Numbered from the stretch's first letter, positions 8,687 through 17,354 are shown. The stretch: DNA of 64,000 nt from Nitrospira sp. (GCA_029194535.1 JARFXR010000001.1:1868721-1932720), one strand, 5' to 3'. Notes: generated by a model from the letters alone, not told the origin. Program-made: numbers and translations.

Positions 8687-10807
8687 ATGGGAAGTATGGA
8701 AGAGCGTCGCAGTGCAGATCTGTACCGGAGCGCCGAACAACAATTGGGCGCCGTCGCTGCCGTGGTTCAACGGCAGAAAACACCTGATCTCGGAGCGCTT
8801 TCTGATCTGGCAGTCTCCATTGCGGAGGCTGTGAACGACGACGACCAACTGGTCATTCATGCGTTGGCTGGTCCGGCAGGTCCCCCGCTGGTCACCAATC
8901 TCGTCAACGTCAGCATCCTCAGCGCAAAAGTTGGAGCCGGACTTGGCTATTATGGGAAGGAATTGCGGCAGTTGGTGCTCGCTGCCTTGGTCCACGACAT
9001 CGGGCTGTTTGCAGTACCGCAATCCATCTTAGCCAAAGCAGGTCGGCTGACCAGCGATGAGCGCACGCTGATCGAGCAGCATCCCGAACTGGGGTATCGA
9101 TTGATTCGCAAAGTCGGTCCTGAGTGGGAATGGCTCGCTTTGGTGGTGCGACAGGCGCATGAGCGATGGAATGGACAAGGGTACCCCAACAAGCTGAAGG
9201 GGAGAAACATCAGCGAATTGGCTCAAATTATTGGCGTGCTCGACGTTTTCGACGCCCTCGTAACACCTAGGCCCTATCGTCGGCGCTTCTTTCCGCACGA
9301 AGCGGTTAGGGAATTGATCGTGGCCGAGCGAACGGCATTCCCCCGTGAGGTCGTCAAAGCATTGGTCGAGCAACTATCTGCCTATCCGCTTGGAACATTG
9401 GTTCGCCTGACTACTGGGGAAGTCGGCACAGTCGTTCAGATCAATCCGCATTTTCCGCTCCGCCCTGTCGTTGAAGTTGGAAGGGGAGTGGTTCAGAACG
9501 ACGGGACGGATCGTCGCCTGCTGGATCTCAGTCGGCTGCCGCTGGTCTCTGTGATCGAAACCGTCGAACCGCCGAATGTGACGCGCATCCAGTTTCCGTC
9601 AGGGCGGACAGAGGAACGCCGATCGCAATCGGTCCCTTCGGTCTCCGCTCAGTTTTCTTCGCTCTTGGAGAGTCTGGACGCCATCGCGGATGCTATTCAG
9701 GGTGTGGTGGCGACCCGTGGCGTCTCGACCCAGGCGGGAACCATCGAGCGGCCTGATTCGAACACACCGGTCTCGGCCGAGGTGGTTCCGTCGCCGGAGC
9801 GATCAGAAGCACCGCTTGACAACGAGGTGATCGGCCTTTTTGCGCTGGAAGCCCGCGAATGGCTCGCGCAAATCCATGCGGCTCTGCGACAGCTGGGCGA
9901 CGGAGCCAACCAAGATCTCGAATCGAAGCTGTACGGAATTATCCTGCAGGCGCTGACGAACCTGGCCAAGTCGGCTGCGACCGTGCATCAGCGCGCCATC
10001 GAACGGATGGCGACGAGTCTGCTTCCGATCCTGCACGATGCCGGAAGGCGAGAACCCCGGTCGATGCAAGCGGCTCTTGTGTCCCTTCAAGCGGGCCTCG
10101 ATCGCATAGCCGATGCTGTGCGCCAGGCTGCAGGAGAGCCGCCGTCGGGAGTACCTGACGCCATGAGACCCCAGCGCGAGACCGCGGAGCCGTCTTGTGT
10201 CGAGGAAATACCTGCCTACGGGGAGGCAGAGACGCGAGAGAGAGGAGCTGAGAGGGCCGTCCAGACGACTGGTGCGGCAGAATCAGGCCATACGCTCCTG
10301 ACCGCTCTGCGGGATCTTCAACGCGTCAGATCGCGTTCGATTCAGCCGACCAGAGATGTGTTGGAAGCCATCATCCATGATGCCGAGGGCAAGGCGGGCG
10401 AACTGACGGTGAAGGTCGTGCGCGAGATCTTAACCGAGCAGAACCGTGCCGACGAAGCGTTTCTAGAAGAGGTGCGACGTCGTGTTCCCGTCATGAGCCG
10501 GACCCTGGCTGATCTGCAACATGTGGGCATGGAGGATTTTGTCACAGCCTCGCAACTCGATCCCGTGATTGAGCAAGTCGAGGCGTTGCATGCCATCGCG
10601 GATCGTGTCCAGGCGGGTATGATTACGATGATCCTGCAAGGGGTACGATCCTTTCTCTTGATGATCGCGAATCGCCAGACCGGAACCGCCCTCAAACGCC
10701 TGACCGCTTTGGAGGGCCGCATCCGGGCGCTGGTGCCGATGGCAGAACAATGGGTGACCATCGGGAGGGTGGGTCGTACAACGATCGCGGACATTCTTCC
10801 CGCATGA
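8687..10807 (+). CDS. HD-GYP domain protein with degenerate Hpt-like domain
   Basis: A 706-aa protein. Residues about 60-240 form an HD-GYP domain: His103-Asp104 (ALVHDIG), His132 (QHPELGY), His158 with the GYP at 165-167 (HERWNGQGYP), and VLDVFDALVTPRPYR at 184-198. This family usually hydrolyses cyclic di-GMP. The canonical HDIGK lysine is Leu here (HDIGLFAVP), so activity is likely but not certain. Residues about 380-475 hold a second Hpt-like domain (ALEAREWLAQIHAALRQL) whose phospho-His is replaced by Thr424 (ALTNLAKSAAT), matching the gene before it. The tail after 520 is helical and unknown. It ends the cluster and could tie chemosensory signalling to c-di-GMP turnover. Confidence 0.88.
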   Translation: MGSMEERRSADLYRSAEQQLGAVAAVVQRQKTPDLGALSDLAVSIAEAVNDDDQLVIHALAGPAGPPLVTNLVNVSILSAKVGAGLGYYGKELRQLVLAALVHDIGLFAVPQSILAKAGRLTSDERTLIEQHPELGYRLIRKVGPEWEWLALVVRQAHERWNGQGYPNKLKGRNISELAQIIGVLDVFDALVTPRPYRRRFFPHEAVRELIVAERTAFPREVVKALVEQLSAYPLGTLVRLTTGEVGTVVQINPHFPLRPVVEVGRGVVQNDGTDRRLLDLSRLPLVSVIETVEPPNVTRIQFPSGRTEERRSQSVPSVSAQFSSLLESLDAIADAIQGVVATRGVSTQAGTIERPDSNTPVSAEVVPSPERSEAPLDNEVIGLFALEAREWLAQIHAALRQLGDGANQDLESKLYGIILQALTNLAKSAATVHQRAIERMATSLLPILHDAGRREPRSMQAALVSLQAGLDRIADAVRQAAGEPPSGVPDAMRPQRETAEPSCVEEIPAYGEAETRERGAERAVQTTGAAESGHTLLTALRDLQRVRSRSIQPTRDVLEAIIHDAEGKAGELTVKVVREILTEQNRADEAFLEEVRRRVPVMSRTLADLQHVGMEDFVTASQLDPVIEQVEALHAIADRVQAGMITMILQGVRSFLLMIANRQTGTALKRLTALEGRIRALVPMAEQWVTIGRVGRTTIADILPA

Positions 10808-11122
10808 GCCGTGTCCCTTGTCCTACTGTCTTTTGCGATCTTCATAGGCTTCACCGCCTAACCAGTCGATCCATCGGGAATGACAGGTATGTGATTTCTC
10901 GTTTCCCATAATCAGCCATCCGCTGCCAAAATTATTCTGAAAGTCCCTCGCTCCTCACCCATGTCCGCTCGCTCATCGTCCGAGTACGCTTGTACCTATC
11001 CGGCGATTCTCCGCCGACCGATCAAGATGTGGGCCGCCGCTCATGCATAGCTTGGATCAGGAATGCTAAGATAACGCGTTCCTGACCCGTCTATTGTCGT
11101 TCAGAGAAAGGAGTAGCTGCGC
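10808..11122. other. Intergenic region, no gene seen
   Basis: This 315-bp stretch between the chemosensory cluster and the small membrane protein holds no convincing ORF. The only structure I see is an inverted repeat of 7-bp arms, TCAGGAA (11057-11063) and TTCCTGA (11079-11085), with a 15-base spacer, about 40 bp before the next start codon. It may be an operator or a leader stem. I see no T tract for a terminator and no clear promoter hexamers. Confidence 0.4.
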
Positions 11123-11644
11123 GTGCCAAAACTTGTGACGGTATGGCGCAAGGATGACATCGTATCCCAGGCTAAACACTATGTCCGGTCGTATATTCTG
11201 CTTCCATCCGGAATCCTCGGCCTGGTCTGCATGCTCGGCGGTATCGGCGGACTCGGCTATCAACTCGTCACGGGGGAATCCTACACGTGGAAGACCTTCG
11301 TCGTCAGTTCCGGACTTCTAGTCGTTGGAGGTCTGTGCGGGGCGGCCCAAACCCTGTATCATCGCCATCTGCTCTCCACCGTTCCGGAGGTCTTTGCTGC
11401 GCGGATGCGGGCTGCTGTGAGCAAGTCGAGCAGGAAGGGGAAAATCGATCCTCAACACGAGGATATCCGGCATAAAGGGCGAGCACTGGTTCCGTTGGGA
11501 TATGTAATCGGTGCAGGGCTGTTGTTGGCCGGTTCGGTCTTGGCGTTTCAACAAGGGGTGGTTGACGCAATTCCGGCTGTGCTCATGCCATGGGCCGGAT
11601 TCTATTGGGGGAAGCTATTGCTATGGCGGGGAATCGTCCACTAG
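11123..11644 (+). CDS. Small integral membrane protein of unknown function
   Basis: A 173-aa protein starting at GTG 11123 with a good ribosome site (GAAAGGAG at about 11105-11112). It has four hydrophobic segments: about residues 28-53 (LLPSGILGLVCMLGGIGGLG), 61-82 (FVVSSGLLVVGGLCGAAQTL), 121-140 (LVPLGYVIGAGLLLAGSVLA) and 146-168 (AIPAVLMPWAGFYWGKLLLW). A basic hydrophilic loop lies between segments two and three. No catalytic motif is visible and I do not recognise the family. It is a single gene, convergent with lpxD, from which it is separated by only 6 bp. Confidence 0.7.
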   Translation: MPKLVTVWRKDDIVSQAKHYVRSYILLPSGILGLVCMLGGIGGLGYQLVTGESYTWKTFVVSSGLLVVGGLCGAAQTLYHRHLLSTVPEVFAARMRAAVSKSSRKGKIDPQHEDIRHKGRALVPLGYVIGAGLLLAGSVLAFQQGVVDAIPAVLMPWAGFYWGKLLLWRGIVH

Positions 11645-11650
11645 CCCGAA

Positions 11651-12763
11651 TCAACGGGTGGTTCTGGCAGTCGTCTTGCGCGAAGACTTGGCTTTGATTC
11701 GAGCGCGCCCTGTCTTCGCGGCCTGTTCCTCCAGGAGTGCTACACGCGCTTCCAGACCATGCAACAGTCGTCGCAACTCCGGAAGCCGAGGAATCACGGC
11801 CTGGGCTTTCATCCAGGTTTCATGCGGCATGACCGGAGATCCAGATACGATCTGATTGGATTCGAGATTGCGATTGACGCCTGCCCGCGCGGCGATCATC
11901 ACCTGATCGCCTATTTGAATGTGATCGGCGAGACCGGCTTGGCCGCCGATCATGACATGACGGCCGATGGTCGAACTCCCCGCGATTCCTACCTGGGCGA
12001 CGAGAATGGCGTGTTCTCCGATCGTCACGTTGTGGGCGATTTGCACCAGGTTGTCGACCTTGGTTCCCTTCCGAATGAGCGTCTGGCCCAGTGTCGCACG
12101 ATCGATCGAGACGTTGGCGCCGAGTTCGACGTCGTCTTCGATGGTGACACCTCCAAGTTGGGGAATCTTGTGATGTCGCCCCTCATGCTGGACGTAACCG
12201 AACCCGTCCGACCCAATGACCGTTCCGCTGTGAATGATCACTCGCTTGCCGATCGTGCAGCCTTCGCGAATCACCACATTGGGATAGATCAGACTGCCAT
12301 CACCGATGGTGGAGCCTGCGCCGATGAAAACTCCGGGATACAGCGTCACCCGGGCTCCCAGCGTGACCCCGTCTCCCAAGGTGACGAAGGGCCAAATGGA
12401 GGGATCCGTGCCGATACGGACGTCCTTACCCCGGATCACTTCAGTCGCAATGCCACGTGCCGTGTACGGGCGGACGAAAAATCGTTGGGCGACCTGGGCC
12501 AAAGCCAGCAGGGGATTCGGCACGACGATCTGGGGTATCCGCAGTTCAGGAATAGGCCGATGGGTCAGAAGGGCTCCCGCACGGATCTCTGGAGAGCCTT
12601 TCAACGCTTTGTCGTTGAGGACGAAAGATAAAGCGTGCGCTGTGGCCTCATTCAGCGAGGCGAGGACCGACAACTCGACGGTTCCATCGCCATGCAGGGT
12701 CCCCCCGATGGCTTGATGAATTTCGGAGAGAGGGGTCGGCTTCGAAACGATCGGGACAGCCAT
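11651..12763 (-). CDS. lpxD: UDP-3-O-acylglucosamine N-acyltransferase
   Basis: LpxD (370 aa) transfers a hydroxyacyl chain from acyl-ACP to UDP-3-O-acylglucosamine, the third step of lipid A synthesis, in the cytoplasm. Residues about 25-100 are the N-terminal uridine-binding domain; residues about 105-315 are left-handed beta-helix hexapeptide repeats (for example IGDGSLIYPNVVIREGCTIG). The family motif GSDGFGYV is at 184-191 and the probable catalytic base is His244 in LVQIAHNVTIGE. A C-terminal helix (LPELRRLLHGLEARVALLEE) matches LpxD. The tail after it is lysine- and arginine-rich. It is the last gene of the lptF-lptG-fabF-acp-lpxD operon, 9 bp after the ACP gene, which may supply its acyl donor. 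Confidence 0.97.
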   Translation of the reverse strand: MAVPIVSKPTPLSEIHQAIGGTLHGDGTVELSVLASLNEATAHALSFVLNDKALKGSPEIRAGALLTHRPIPELRIPQIVVPNPLLALAQVAQRFFVRPYTARGIATEVIRGKDVRIGTDPSIWPFVTLGDGVTLGARVTLYPGVFIGAGSTIGDGSLIYPNVVIREGCTIGKRVIIHSGTVIGSDGFGYVQHEGRHHKIPQLGGVTIEDDVELGANVSIDRATLGQTLIRKGTKVDNLVQIAHNVTIGEHAILVAQVGIAGSSTIGRHVMIGGQAGLADHIQIGDQVMIAARAGVNRNLESNQIVSGSPVMPHETWMKAQAVIPRLPELRRLLHGLEARVALLEEQAAKTGRARIKAKSSRKTTARTTR

Positions 12764-12772
12764 AGGTCTGCG

Positions 12773-13072
12773 TCAGCCTTTACGTTTTTTCGTCTTGGCT
12801 TTTGCCGACGCAGATACGACGGGTTTGGCAGGCGCCAGACGATGTTCCACGTACTGGGCGACGGAGCCGACCGTTGTCAACCCGACCAGATCTTCGTCGG
12901 GAATCTGAATGTTGAAGGTCTCTTCGATCTTGTACAGCAATTCAATAACCGCCATGGAATCCAAGCCGAGATCGTCTCGGAGGTGGTAGTTCTCCTGGAT
13001 GGTCGCGGGGTCTCGCCGCAGATACTCACCCAGAGCGGCAATGATTTTTCCGACCACGACACGGTCATTCAT
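12773..13072 (-). CDS. Acyl carrier protein with basic C-terminal tail
   Basis: A 99-aa acyl carrier protein. The phosphopantetheine site is Ser39 in LGLDSMAVIELLYKIEETFN, close to the DSLxxVEL consensus, and the four-helix pattern is complete. I chose the ATG at 13072 because GGAG sits 8 bases before it; a GTG nine bases further upstream is too close to that site. After the domain it carries an unusual tail of about 20 residues rich in Lys, Ala and Ser (AKAKTKKRKG), which normal AcpP lacks. It lies between a beta-ketoacyl-ACP synthase and lpxD, so it may be a dedicated carrier for lipid A acyl chains rather than the housekeeping ACP. That role is inferred. Confidence 0.9.
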   Translation of the reverse strand: MNDRVVVGKIIAALGEYLRRDPATIQENYHLRDDLGLDSMAVIELLYKIEETFNIQIPDEDLVGLTTVGSVAQYVEHRLAPAKPVVSASAKAKTKKRKG

Positions 13073-13122
13073 GTCCGTCACTCCATCAGGTTCGACATCG
13101 CTGTCCCGAGCACGAATCTCGT

Positions 13123-14379
13123 TTAGGCAGCATACCGTTTCAGTACGACCGCGGCATTGTTACTGCCGAATCCGAAGGCGTTGAGCAGCGCCATCTTGAC
13201 CTTCCGCTCTTGAGACGCACGGCTGATGCCCGGCAACGCGCAGGCCGGATCGGGATCGTCATAGTTCACGGTGGGGTGTACCTGTCCCGTGTGAATTGTT
13301 AGGACCGTGGCGATCCCTCCGATCGCGCCGGCCGCGCCTAGAGTATGGCCGACAAGCGACTTGGTGGCGCTGACGGCAATCTTGTCGGCCCGTGACCTGA
13401 AGAGCTGGCGTAGGGCCTTGGATTCTACGGCATCACCGATCAAAGTCGAAGTCGCATGGGCGTTGACGTAGTCGACCTGGGCCGTAGTTGCTCCCGCATC
13501 CGCCAGAGCGAGACGCATGGTCGCGGCGACCTCCTCGCCGTCCTCCCGTGGAATCACCATATGGTAGGCTTCGCTGGTTGCAGCATAGCCGGCGACTTCG
13601 GCATAAATTCTGGCTTTGCGTTTTCTGGCATGGACCAGCGACTCCACGATGAGGGCACCGGCTCCCTCGCCCATAACGAATCCGTCCCGTCCCAGATCGA
13701 ACGGGCGCGAGGCCTTTTCCGGCTGATCGTTGTACTTGGTCGAGAGGGCCCGCAGCGAGCAGAATCCGGCGAACACGAGCGGGGTGATGCTCGCGTCGGC
13801 CCCGACGACAATGAGGACGTCCGCACGGCCTTCACGGATACAATGCAACGCCTGACCTAAAGCATGGGCGCTGGACGAACAAGCGGTGGAGATCGTCACA
13901 TTCGGACCTTTGGCCCCACTAGCCATGGCGACGATCCCCGACGCACTGTTGAGCGTGATCACGGGGATAAAATTGGGGTGCACCCGATGCGGCCGCTGCT
14001 GCTGGTACAGTTGGGTGATCTCCCGTTCTCCCATGACCATGCCACCCATCCCCGCGCCGACGATGACACCCACGCGATGGGGATTTTCCTTACTCATGAT
14101 CACCCCCGAATCGGCAAGAGCCTCTTTGGCGGCCACGAGCGCAAACTGCGCATAGCGATCGACCCGGTCGGCGTACTGAGGATCGAGGTATCGTTCAGGA
14201 GAAAATTCCCGCACTTGACCGGCGACCTTTGACCGATAGCCGTCTATCGGAAAGGGGTCGAACCCCGAAATGGCCGAGATCCCGGACCGGCCGTCGAGCG
14301 CGGATTTCCAGAATTCGCTGACTCCGATGCCGATCGGAGAAACGATTCCCAATCCTGTCACAACTACACGAGCCTTCAT
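13123..14379 (-). CDS. fabF: Beta-ketoacyl-ACP synthase II
   Basis: FabF-type condensing enzyme (418 aa) that extends acyl-ACP with malonyl-ACP in fatty acid synthesis. The Cys-His-His triad is intact: Cys167 (ISTACSSSAHAL), His308 (VNAHATST) and His345 (SLVGHTLGAAGA). The C-terminal glycine-rich segment NAFGFGSNNAAVVL is typical. Length is normal. AAGGAAC stands before the ATG as ribosome site. Its place between lptG and an ACP gene, far from the usual fab cluster genes, suggests either a specialised synthase working with that ACP or simply a relocated fabF-acp pair. Confidence 0.95.
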   Translation of the reverse strand: MKARVVVTGLGIVSPIGIGVSEFWKSALDGRSGISAISGFDPFPIDGYRSKVAGQVREFSPERYLDPQYADRVDRYAQFALVAAKEALADSGVIMSKENPHRVGVIVGAGMGGMVMGEREITQLYQQQRPHRVHPNFIPVITLNSASGIVAMASGAKGPNVTISTACSSSAHALGQALHCIREGRADVLIVVGADASITPLVFAGFCSLRALSTKYNDQPEKASRPFDLGRDGFVMGEGAGALIVESLVHARKRKARIYAEVAGYAATSEAYHMVIPREDGEEVAATMRLALADAGATTAQVDYVNAHATSTLIGDAVESKALRQLFRSRADKIAVSATKSLVGHTLGAAGAIGGIATVLTIHTGQVHPTVNYDDPDPACALPGISRASQERKVKMALLNAFGFGSNNAAVVLKRYAA

Positions 14380-14537
14380 GCAGGTTCCTTTGATCGGATT
14401 GTTCGTCGCCTCAGTTCTTACCGGAAGCGTTAGGATGAGTCAACCCGTCTTGGCGGCCTGGCGGGTCGTAAATCCGCAGGCTTCCGGGGCGAAGGCGGGG
14501 CGAAGGATGGACGAGAAGGATCAAATCGGTCCTATCC

Positions 14538-15629
14538 TCAGTAACGCACCTTCAGCATGAGATAGAGTCCGTAACTCAGAAACAACGCGTTCGTCAGCCA
14601 TCCCGCCACAATCGGGGGGATCGCTCCCCCTCGTCCGAACGCGATCGAAATGGAATGTGTGGTCCAGTAGAGAAATCCGATGACCAAGGCCTGTCCGATG
14701 CCGACCGCCATGCTGCCACCTCGGGTGCCGCTGCGGCGGAGGCTCAGCGCGATGCCGACCAAGACCATGATAATGGTCACGAACGGGAAAGCGATCCGTC
14801 CGTAATAATCCGTCTTCAACCGGGTGATCTGAGAACCGTTGTGATACAAGCGCGTCGTATGTTCGCGAATGTCTCGGAAGGTCATGGATTCGGAATCGCT
14901 GGCCAGCCAGGTGGTGAAATCTTCCGGAATCAACGTCAACGGCACGGGCATGTGCTTGAACGGTTCAAGGACGATCGCGCCGTCCGGCTGGAATGCTCGA
15001 CGGAATCCCTGATGCAAGGTCCAGGCATGGTCGACGTACCGGGCTTCCTGTGCTTCCGTCATGTCGACCAGACGAAATTGAGGGTCAAAGTGAAACAGCC
15101 TGACGCCGCTAAGGCTGCCGCCTCCCACGGCGACGCTCTTGACGTGCAGGATGGTATCGGCGCCCATCCGCGCCCACGGTTGTGGCAGTCTCAAGGCCGT
15201 CGAAGGTGATTTTCTCTCGATGCGGATTGCGCGAATTTCCTCGGCCTTGTTGGAGGCCAGGGGGATGACGGTCGAACTGAACAGTAGCAGTACCATGGCC
15301 AGCCCGATGGCCAGTGTGAGAAAGGGGGAGGTGATTCGCGGCAGGCTGATGCCGCAGCTCCGCATGGCCGTGATTTCGTGGCTGCGGGACAACAAGCCGA
15401 GCGTGAGCAAGGTCGCCATGAGGATGGCCAGCGGAGCGATCTGGTAGGAAATCGCCGGCACCTTAAGGGCGAAATATCCGAGCACGTCCAGCCAACTCGC
15501 GTCAAAGCGGAGGAACCGCCGGACTTTCTCAAAGAAATCGATGACCAGATAAATGGTCATGAGGCCGGCGAAGCACATGCCGAAGATCTTGGCATACTCG
15601 CGCAGCAGATAACGAAATAGGATGGTCAT
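14538..15629 (-). CDS. lptG: LPS export ABC transporter permease LptG
   Basis: A 363-aa inner-membrane permease of the LptBFGC machine that pulls lipopolysaccharide from the inner membrane towards the outer membrane. The sequence begins MTILFRYLLREYAKIFGMCF and has the YjgP/YjgQ pattern: three N-terminal membrane helices (up to about residue 115), a large periplasmic domain, and three C-terminal helices (FVTIIMVLVGIALSLRR onward). The start at 15629 is 2 bp after the lptF stop, so the two are surely co-translated; a longer reading into lptF is unlikely. F versus G is assigned from gene order (lptF first), since both are homologous. Confidence 0.93.
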   Translation of the reverse strand: MTILFRYLLREYAKIFGMCFAGLMTIYLVIDFFEKVRRFLRFDASWLDVLGYFALKVPAISYQIAPLAILMATLLTLGLLSRSHEITAMRSCGISLPRITSPFLTLAIGLAMVLLLFSSTVIPLASNKAEEIRAIRIERKSPSTALRLPQPWARMGADTILHVKSVAVGGGSLSGVRLFHFDPQFRLVDMTEAQEARYVDHAWTLHQGFRRAFQPDGAIVLEPFKHMPVPLTLIPEDFTTWLASDSESMTFRDIREHTTRLYHNGSQITRLKTDYYGRIAFPFVTIIMVLVGIALSLRRSGTRGGSMAVGIGQALVIGFLYWTTHSISIAFGRGGAIPPIVAGWLTNALFLSYGLYLMLKVRY

Positions 15630-15631
15630 CG

Positions 15632-16723
15632 TTATTCCCGGCTCATTTTGTAGAACCACAGCGCCGTCACAAGCCCAAAGATTCCGTTCGGGAGCCAAGC
15701 GCCCGCGAAGGGAGATAGTGCGGCGGTCGTGACCAGGAATTCACAGCCGACGTTCAGCACGTAATAGATGATGACCACCAGGACTCCGACCGCAAAACCT
15801 CCAATGCGCCCGGAGCGCTTAGAGACGATGCCCACCGGCACCCCCAAGATGCAAAAAACCAGCGAAGCGGTCGGAAACGCCAGATCCTTGTAGTATTCCA
15901 TCAGCCGTCGTCGCGCCGAGGGATCGCGGCCTTGGGACTCCCGCAACTGAGCCATGATCGTTTCGTAGGAGGGGCGTTCTTCGGTGGAGGTGTAGCCGCT
16001 TTGATTGAGGGACAGCTTCAAGTCGTAACTGGAGAACCCGACCTGCTGGTATTCGTCGATCTTGTCCGGTTGGCTGTGAATGACTCCGTCTTGTAGCTGC
16101 AGTGCGACTTGGCTGGTCGCCGCATCGACGAAGACACGGTACCCCCGAGCTACAATGACCCGTGGGTCGTCCGGATTGCGCTCGTCCGACACAAAAATGC
16201 CGGGGGCTGTCGCATCGTCTCCCAAGTCCGACACATAGATCATCATTTTGGGAATCGGCTCGTTGAATGTGCCTCGTTCCAGCGCGAGCACCAATTGGTC
16301 GCGCAGGAGGTTGAGCGCGACCTTCTTCAGATTGGTGGAACTCCAGGGTTGACCCCATTGGGCGAGCCACAGGGTCAGGACGAATACTAGAAACGCAAAC
16401 AGGAACACAGGTCGTGCCAACCGAAGCAGGCTGAGACCAGCCGCCCGCATGGCGACCAGTTCTTTATCGAACGACAATCGGCCGAAGGCGGTAATTGAAG
16501 CGATAATTCCTGCAATCGGCAGAGTCAGGACGAGAAAAGAGGGGAGGAGGTTGGCGAACACCTTCAGGACGGCGAACAAACCGACGCCTTTGGAGACGAG
16601 CAACTCGACCAGTCGAAGCAATTCGCGCGTCAACATCACAAAGCAGAGGGCGCCCAAGCTGACCAGAAAGGGAGACAGGAGTTCGGTGAAGATGTAGCGA
16701 TCGAGCAGCTTGGAAAGCAGCAT
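15632..16723 (-). CDS. lptF: LPS export ABC transporter permease LptF
   Basis: A 363-aa partner permease of LptG. It starts MLLSKLLDRYIFTELLSPFL and has three N-terminal membrane helices (about 15-40, 55-80, 100-120), a periplasmic beta-jellyroll domain (about 130-270) and three C-terminal helices (ASLVFCILGVPVGIVSKRSG, then VLVVIIYYVLNVGCEFLVTT, and the last at the end). It is the first gene of a five-gene envelope operon. A sigma70-like promoter stands 30-58 bp upstream (16753-16781), giving a leader of about 23 bases. Confidence 0.94.
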   Translation of the reverse strand: MLLSKLLDRYIFTELLSPFLVSLGALCFVMLTRELLRLVELLVSKGVGLFAVLKVFANLLPSFLVLTLPIAGIIASITAFGRLSFDKELVAMRAAGLSLLRLARPVFLFAFLVFVLTLWLAQWGQPWSSTNLKKVALNLLRDQLVLALERGTFNEPIPKMMIYVSDLGDDATAPGIFVSDERNPDDPRVIVARGYRVFVDAATSQVALQLQDGVIHSQPDKIDEYQQVGFSSYDLKLSLNQSGYTSTEERPSYETIMAQLRESQGRDPSARRRLMEYYKDLAFPTASLVFCILGVPVGIVSKRSGRIGGFAVGVLVVIIYYVLNVGCEFLVTTAALSPFAGAWLPNGIFGLVTALWFYKMSRE

Positions 16724-16752
16724 GGGGCACGAAGTTCCTGAAATGGGGGATC

Positions 16753-16781
16753 ACTATAGGCGACTCACAGAGGCTTGTCTA
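16753..16781 (-). promoter_or_regulatory. Sigma70-type promoter of the lptF operon
   Basis: Read on the minus strand: -35 TAGACA (16781-16776), 17-bp spacer, -10 TATAGT (16758-16753). Both hexamers are one mismatch from consensus and the spacing is optimal. It would drive lptF-lptG-fabF-acp-lpxD. Confidence 0.7.
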
Positions 16782-16847
16782 TCGAAGCGCCGGTGAAGGA
16801 TTGATCACGCTGGACTGCCCTCGTCCGAGAGGACGGCAAAGATTGTC

Positions 16848-16876
16848 TTGACAAGTTCAAAAATCCCGTGTTACAT
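16848..16876 (+). promoter_or_regulatory. Sigma70-type promoter of the cold-shock gene, with long leader
   Basis: TTGACA at 16848-16853, a 17-bp spacer and TTACAT at 16871-16876 form a near-consensus promoter. The predicted start, about 16883, leaves a leader of roughly 165 bases before the GTG at 17050. Long leaders are usual for cspA-type genes, where the RNA structure senses temperature. The leader ends in a strong ribosome site, AGGAAAGGAGGG (17034-17045). No ORF is seen in 16724-17049. Confidence 0.7.
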
Positions 16877-17049
16877 GCTCCGCGGTTCGTAACCAAGATG
16901 GGTCTCGTGAGCGCTTCTTCTTTTCTTGGCAAAGACCCCGTCCCTTCCTCTTCATCCTATTTTTATCATTCCTTATTCGGCGCAGGGTATCAACCGGGTT
17001 TTGGCGCGGCAACGTAAGTCTACGTGGCCCTTGAGGAAAGGAGGGTTTT

Positions 17050-17265
17050 GTGAAGACAAAAGGTACGGTGAAGTGGTTTAACGATCGAAAAGGCTTTGGA
17101 TTTATCCGGCTTGATAGCGGAGAGGACGTGTTCGTCCATTACTCCGCTCTCCAAGGGGAAGGATTCAAGACCCTGAAAGAAGGAGAAAACGTCGAATTCG
17201 ATATCGTGCAGGGCGCCAAGGGGCCACAGGCTGCCAATGTCGCGAAGATGATCGCGGCGTCTTAG
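17050..17265 (+). CDS. Cold-shock domain protein (CspA family)
   Basis: A 71-aa single cold-shock domain, the whole protein. It starts at GTG and reads [16 protein letters not shown], with RNP1 at residues 14-19 (KGFGFI) and RNP2 at 27-31 (VFVHY). It should bind single-stranded RNA or DNA and act as an RNA chaperone. A good promoter with a long leader lies upstream and a strong intrinsic terminator 35 bp downstream, so it is monocistronic. Confidence 0.97.
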   Translation: MKTKGTVKWFNDRKGFGFIRLDSGEDVFVHYSALQGEGFKTLKEGENVEFDIVQGAKGPQAANVAKMIAAS

Positions 17266-17300
17266 CGCGGCATCTTTTCAGAGAGGATTCTGTTTGACGC

Positions 17301-17332
17301 AGGCCTGCCGGCTAGACGGCAGGCCTTTTTTT
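17301..17332 (+). terminator. Intrinsic terminator of the cold-shock gene
   Basis: A perfect 10-bp stem (AGGCCTGCCG, 17301-17310, with CGGCAGGCCT, 17317-17326), a 6-base loop GCTAGA and a run of seven T from 17326 to 17332. It is GC-rich, with a proper T tract on the plus strand. Confidence 0.92.
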
Positions 17333-17354
17333 GTACGCGGTCCCTCTGTCAGGG

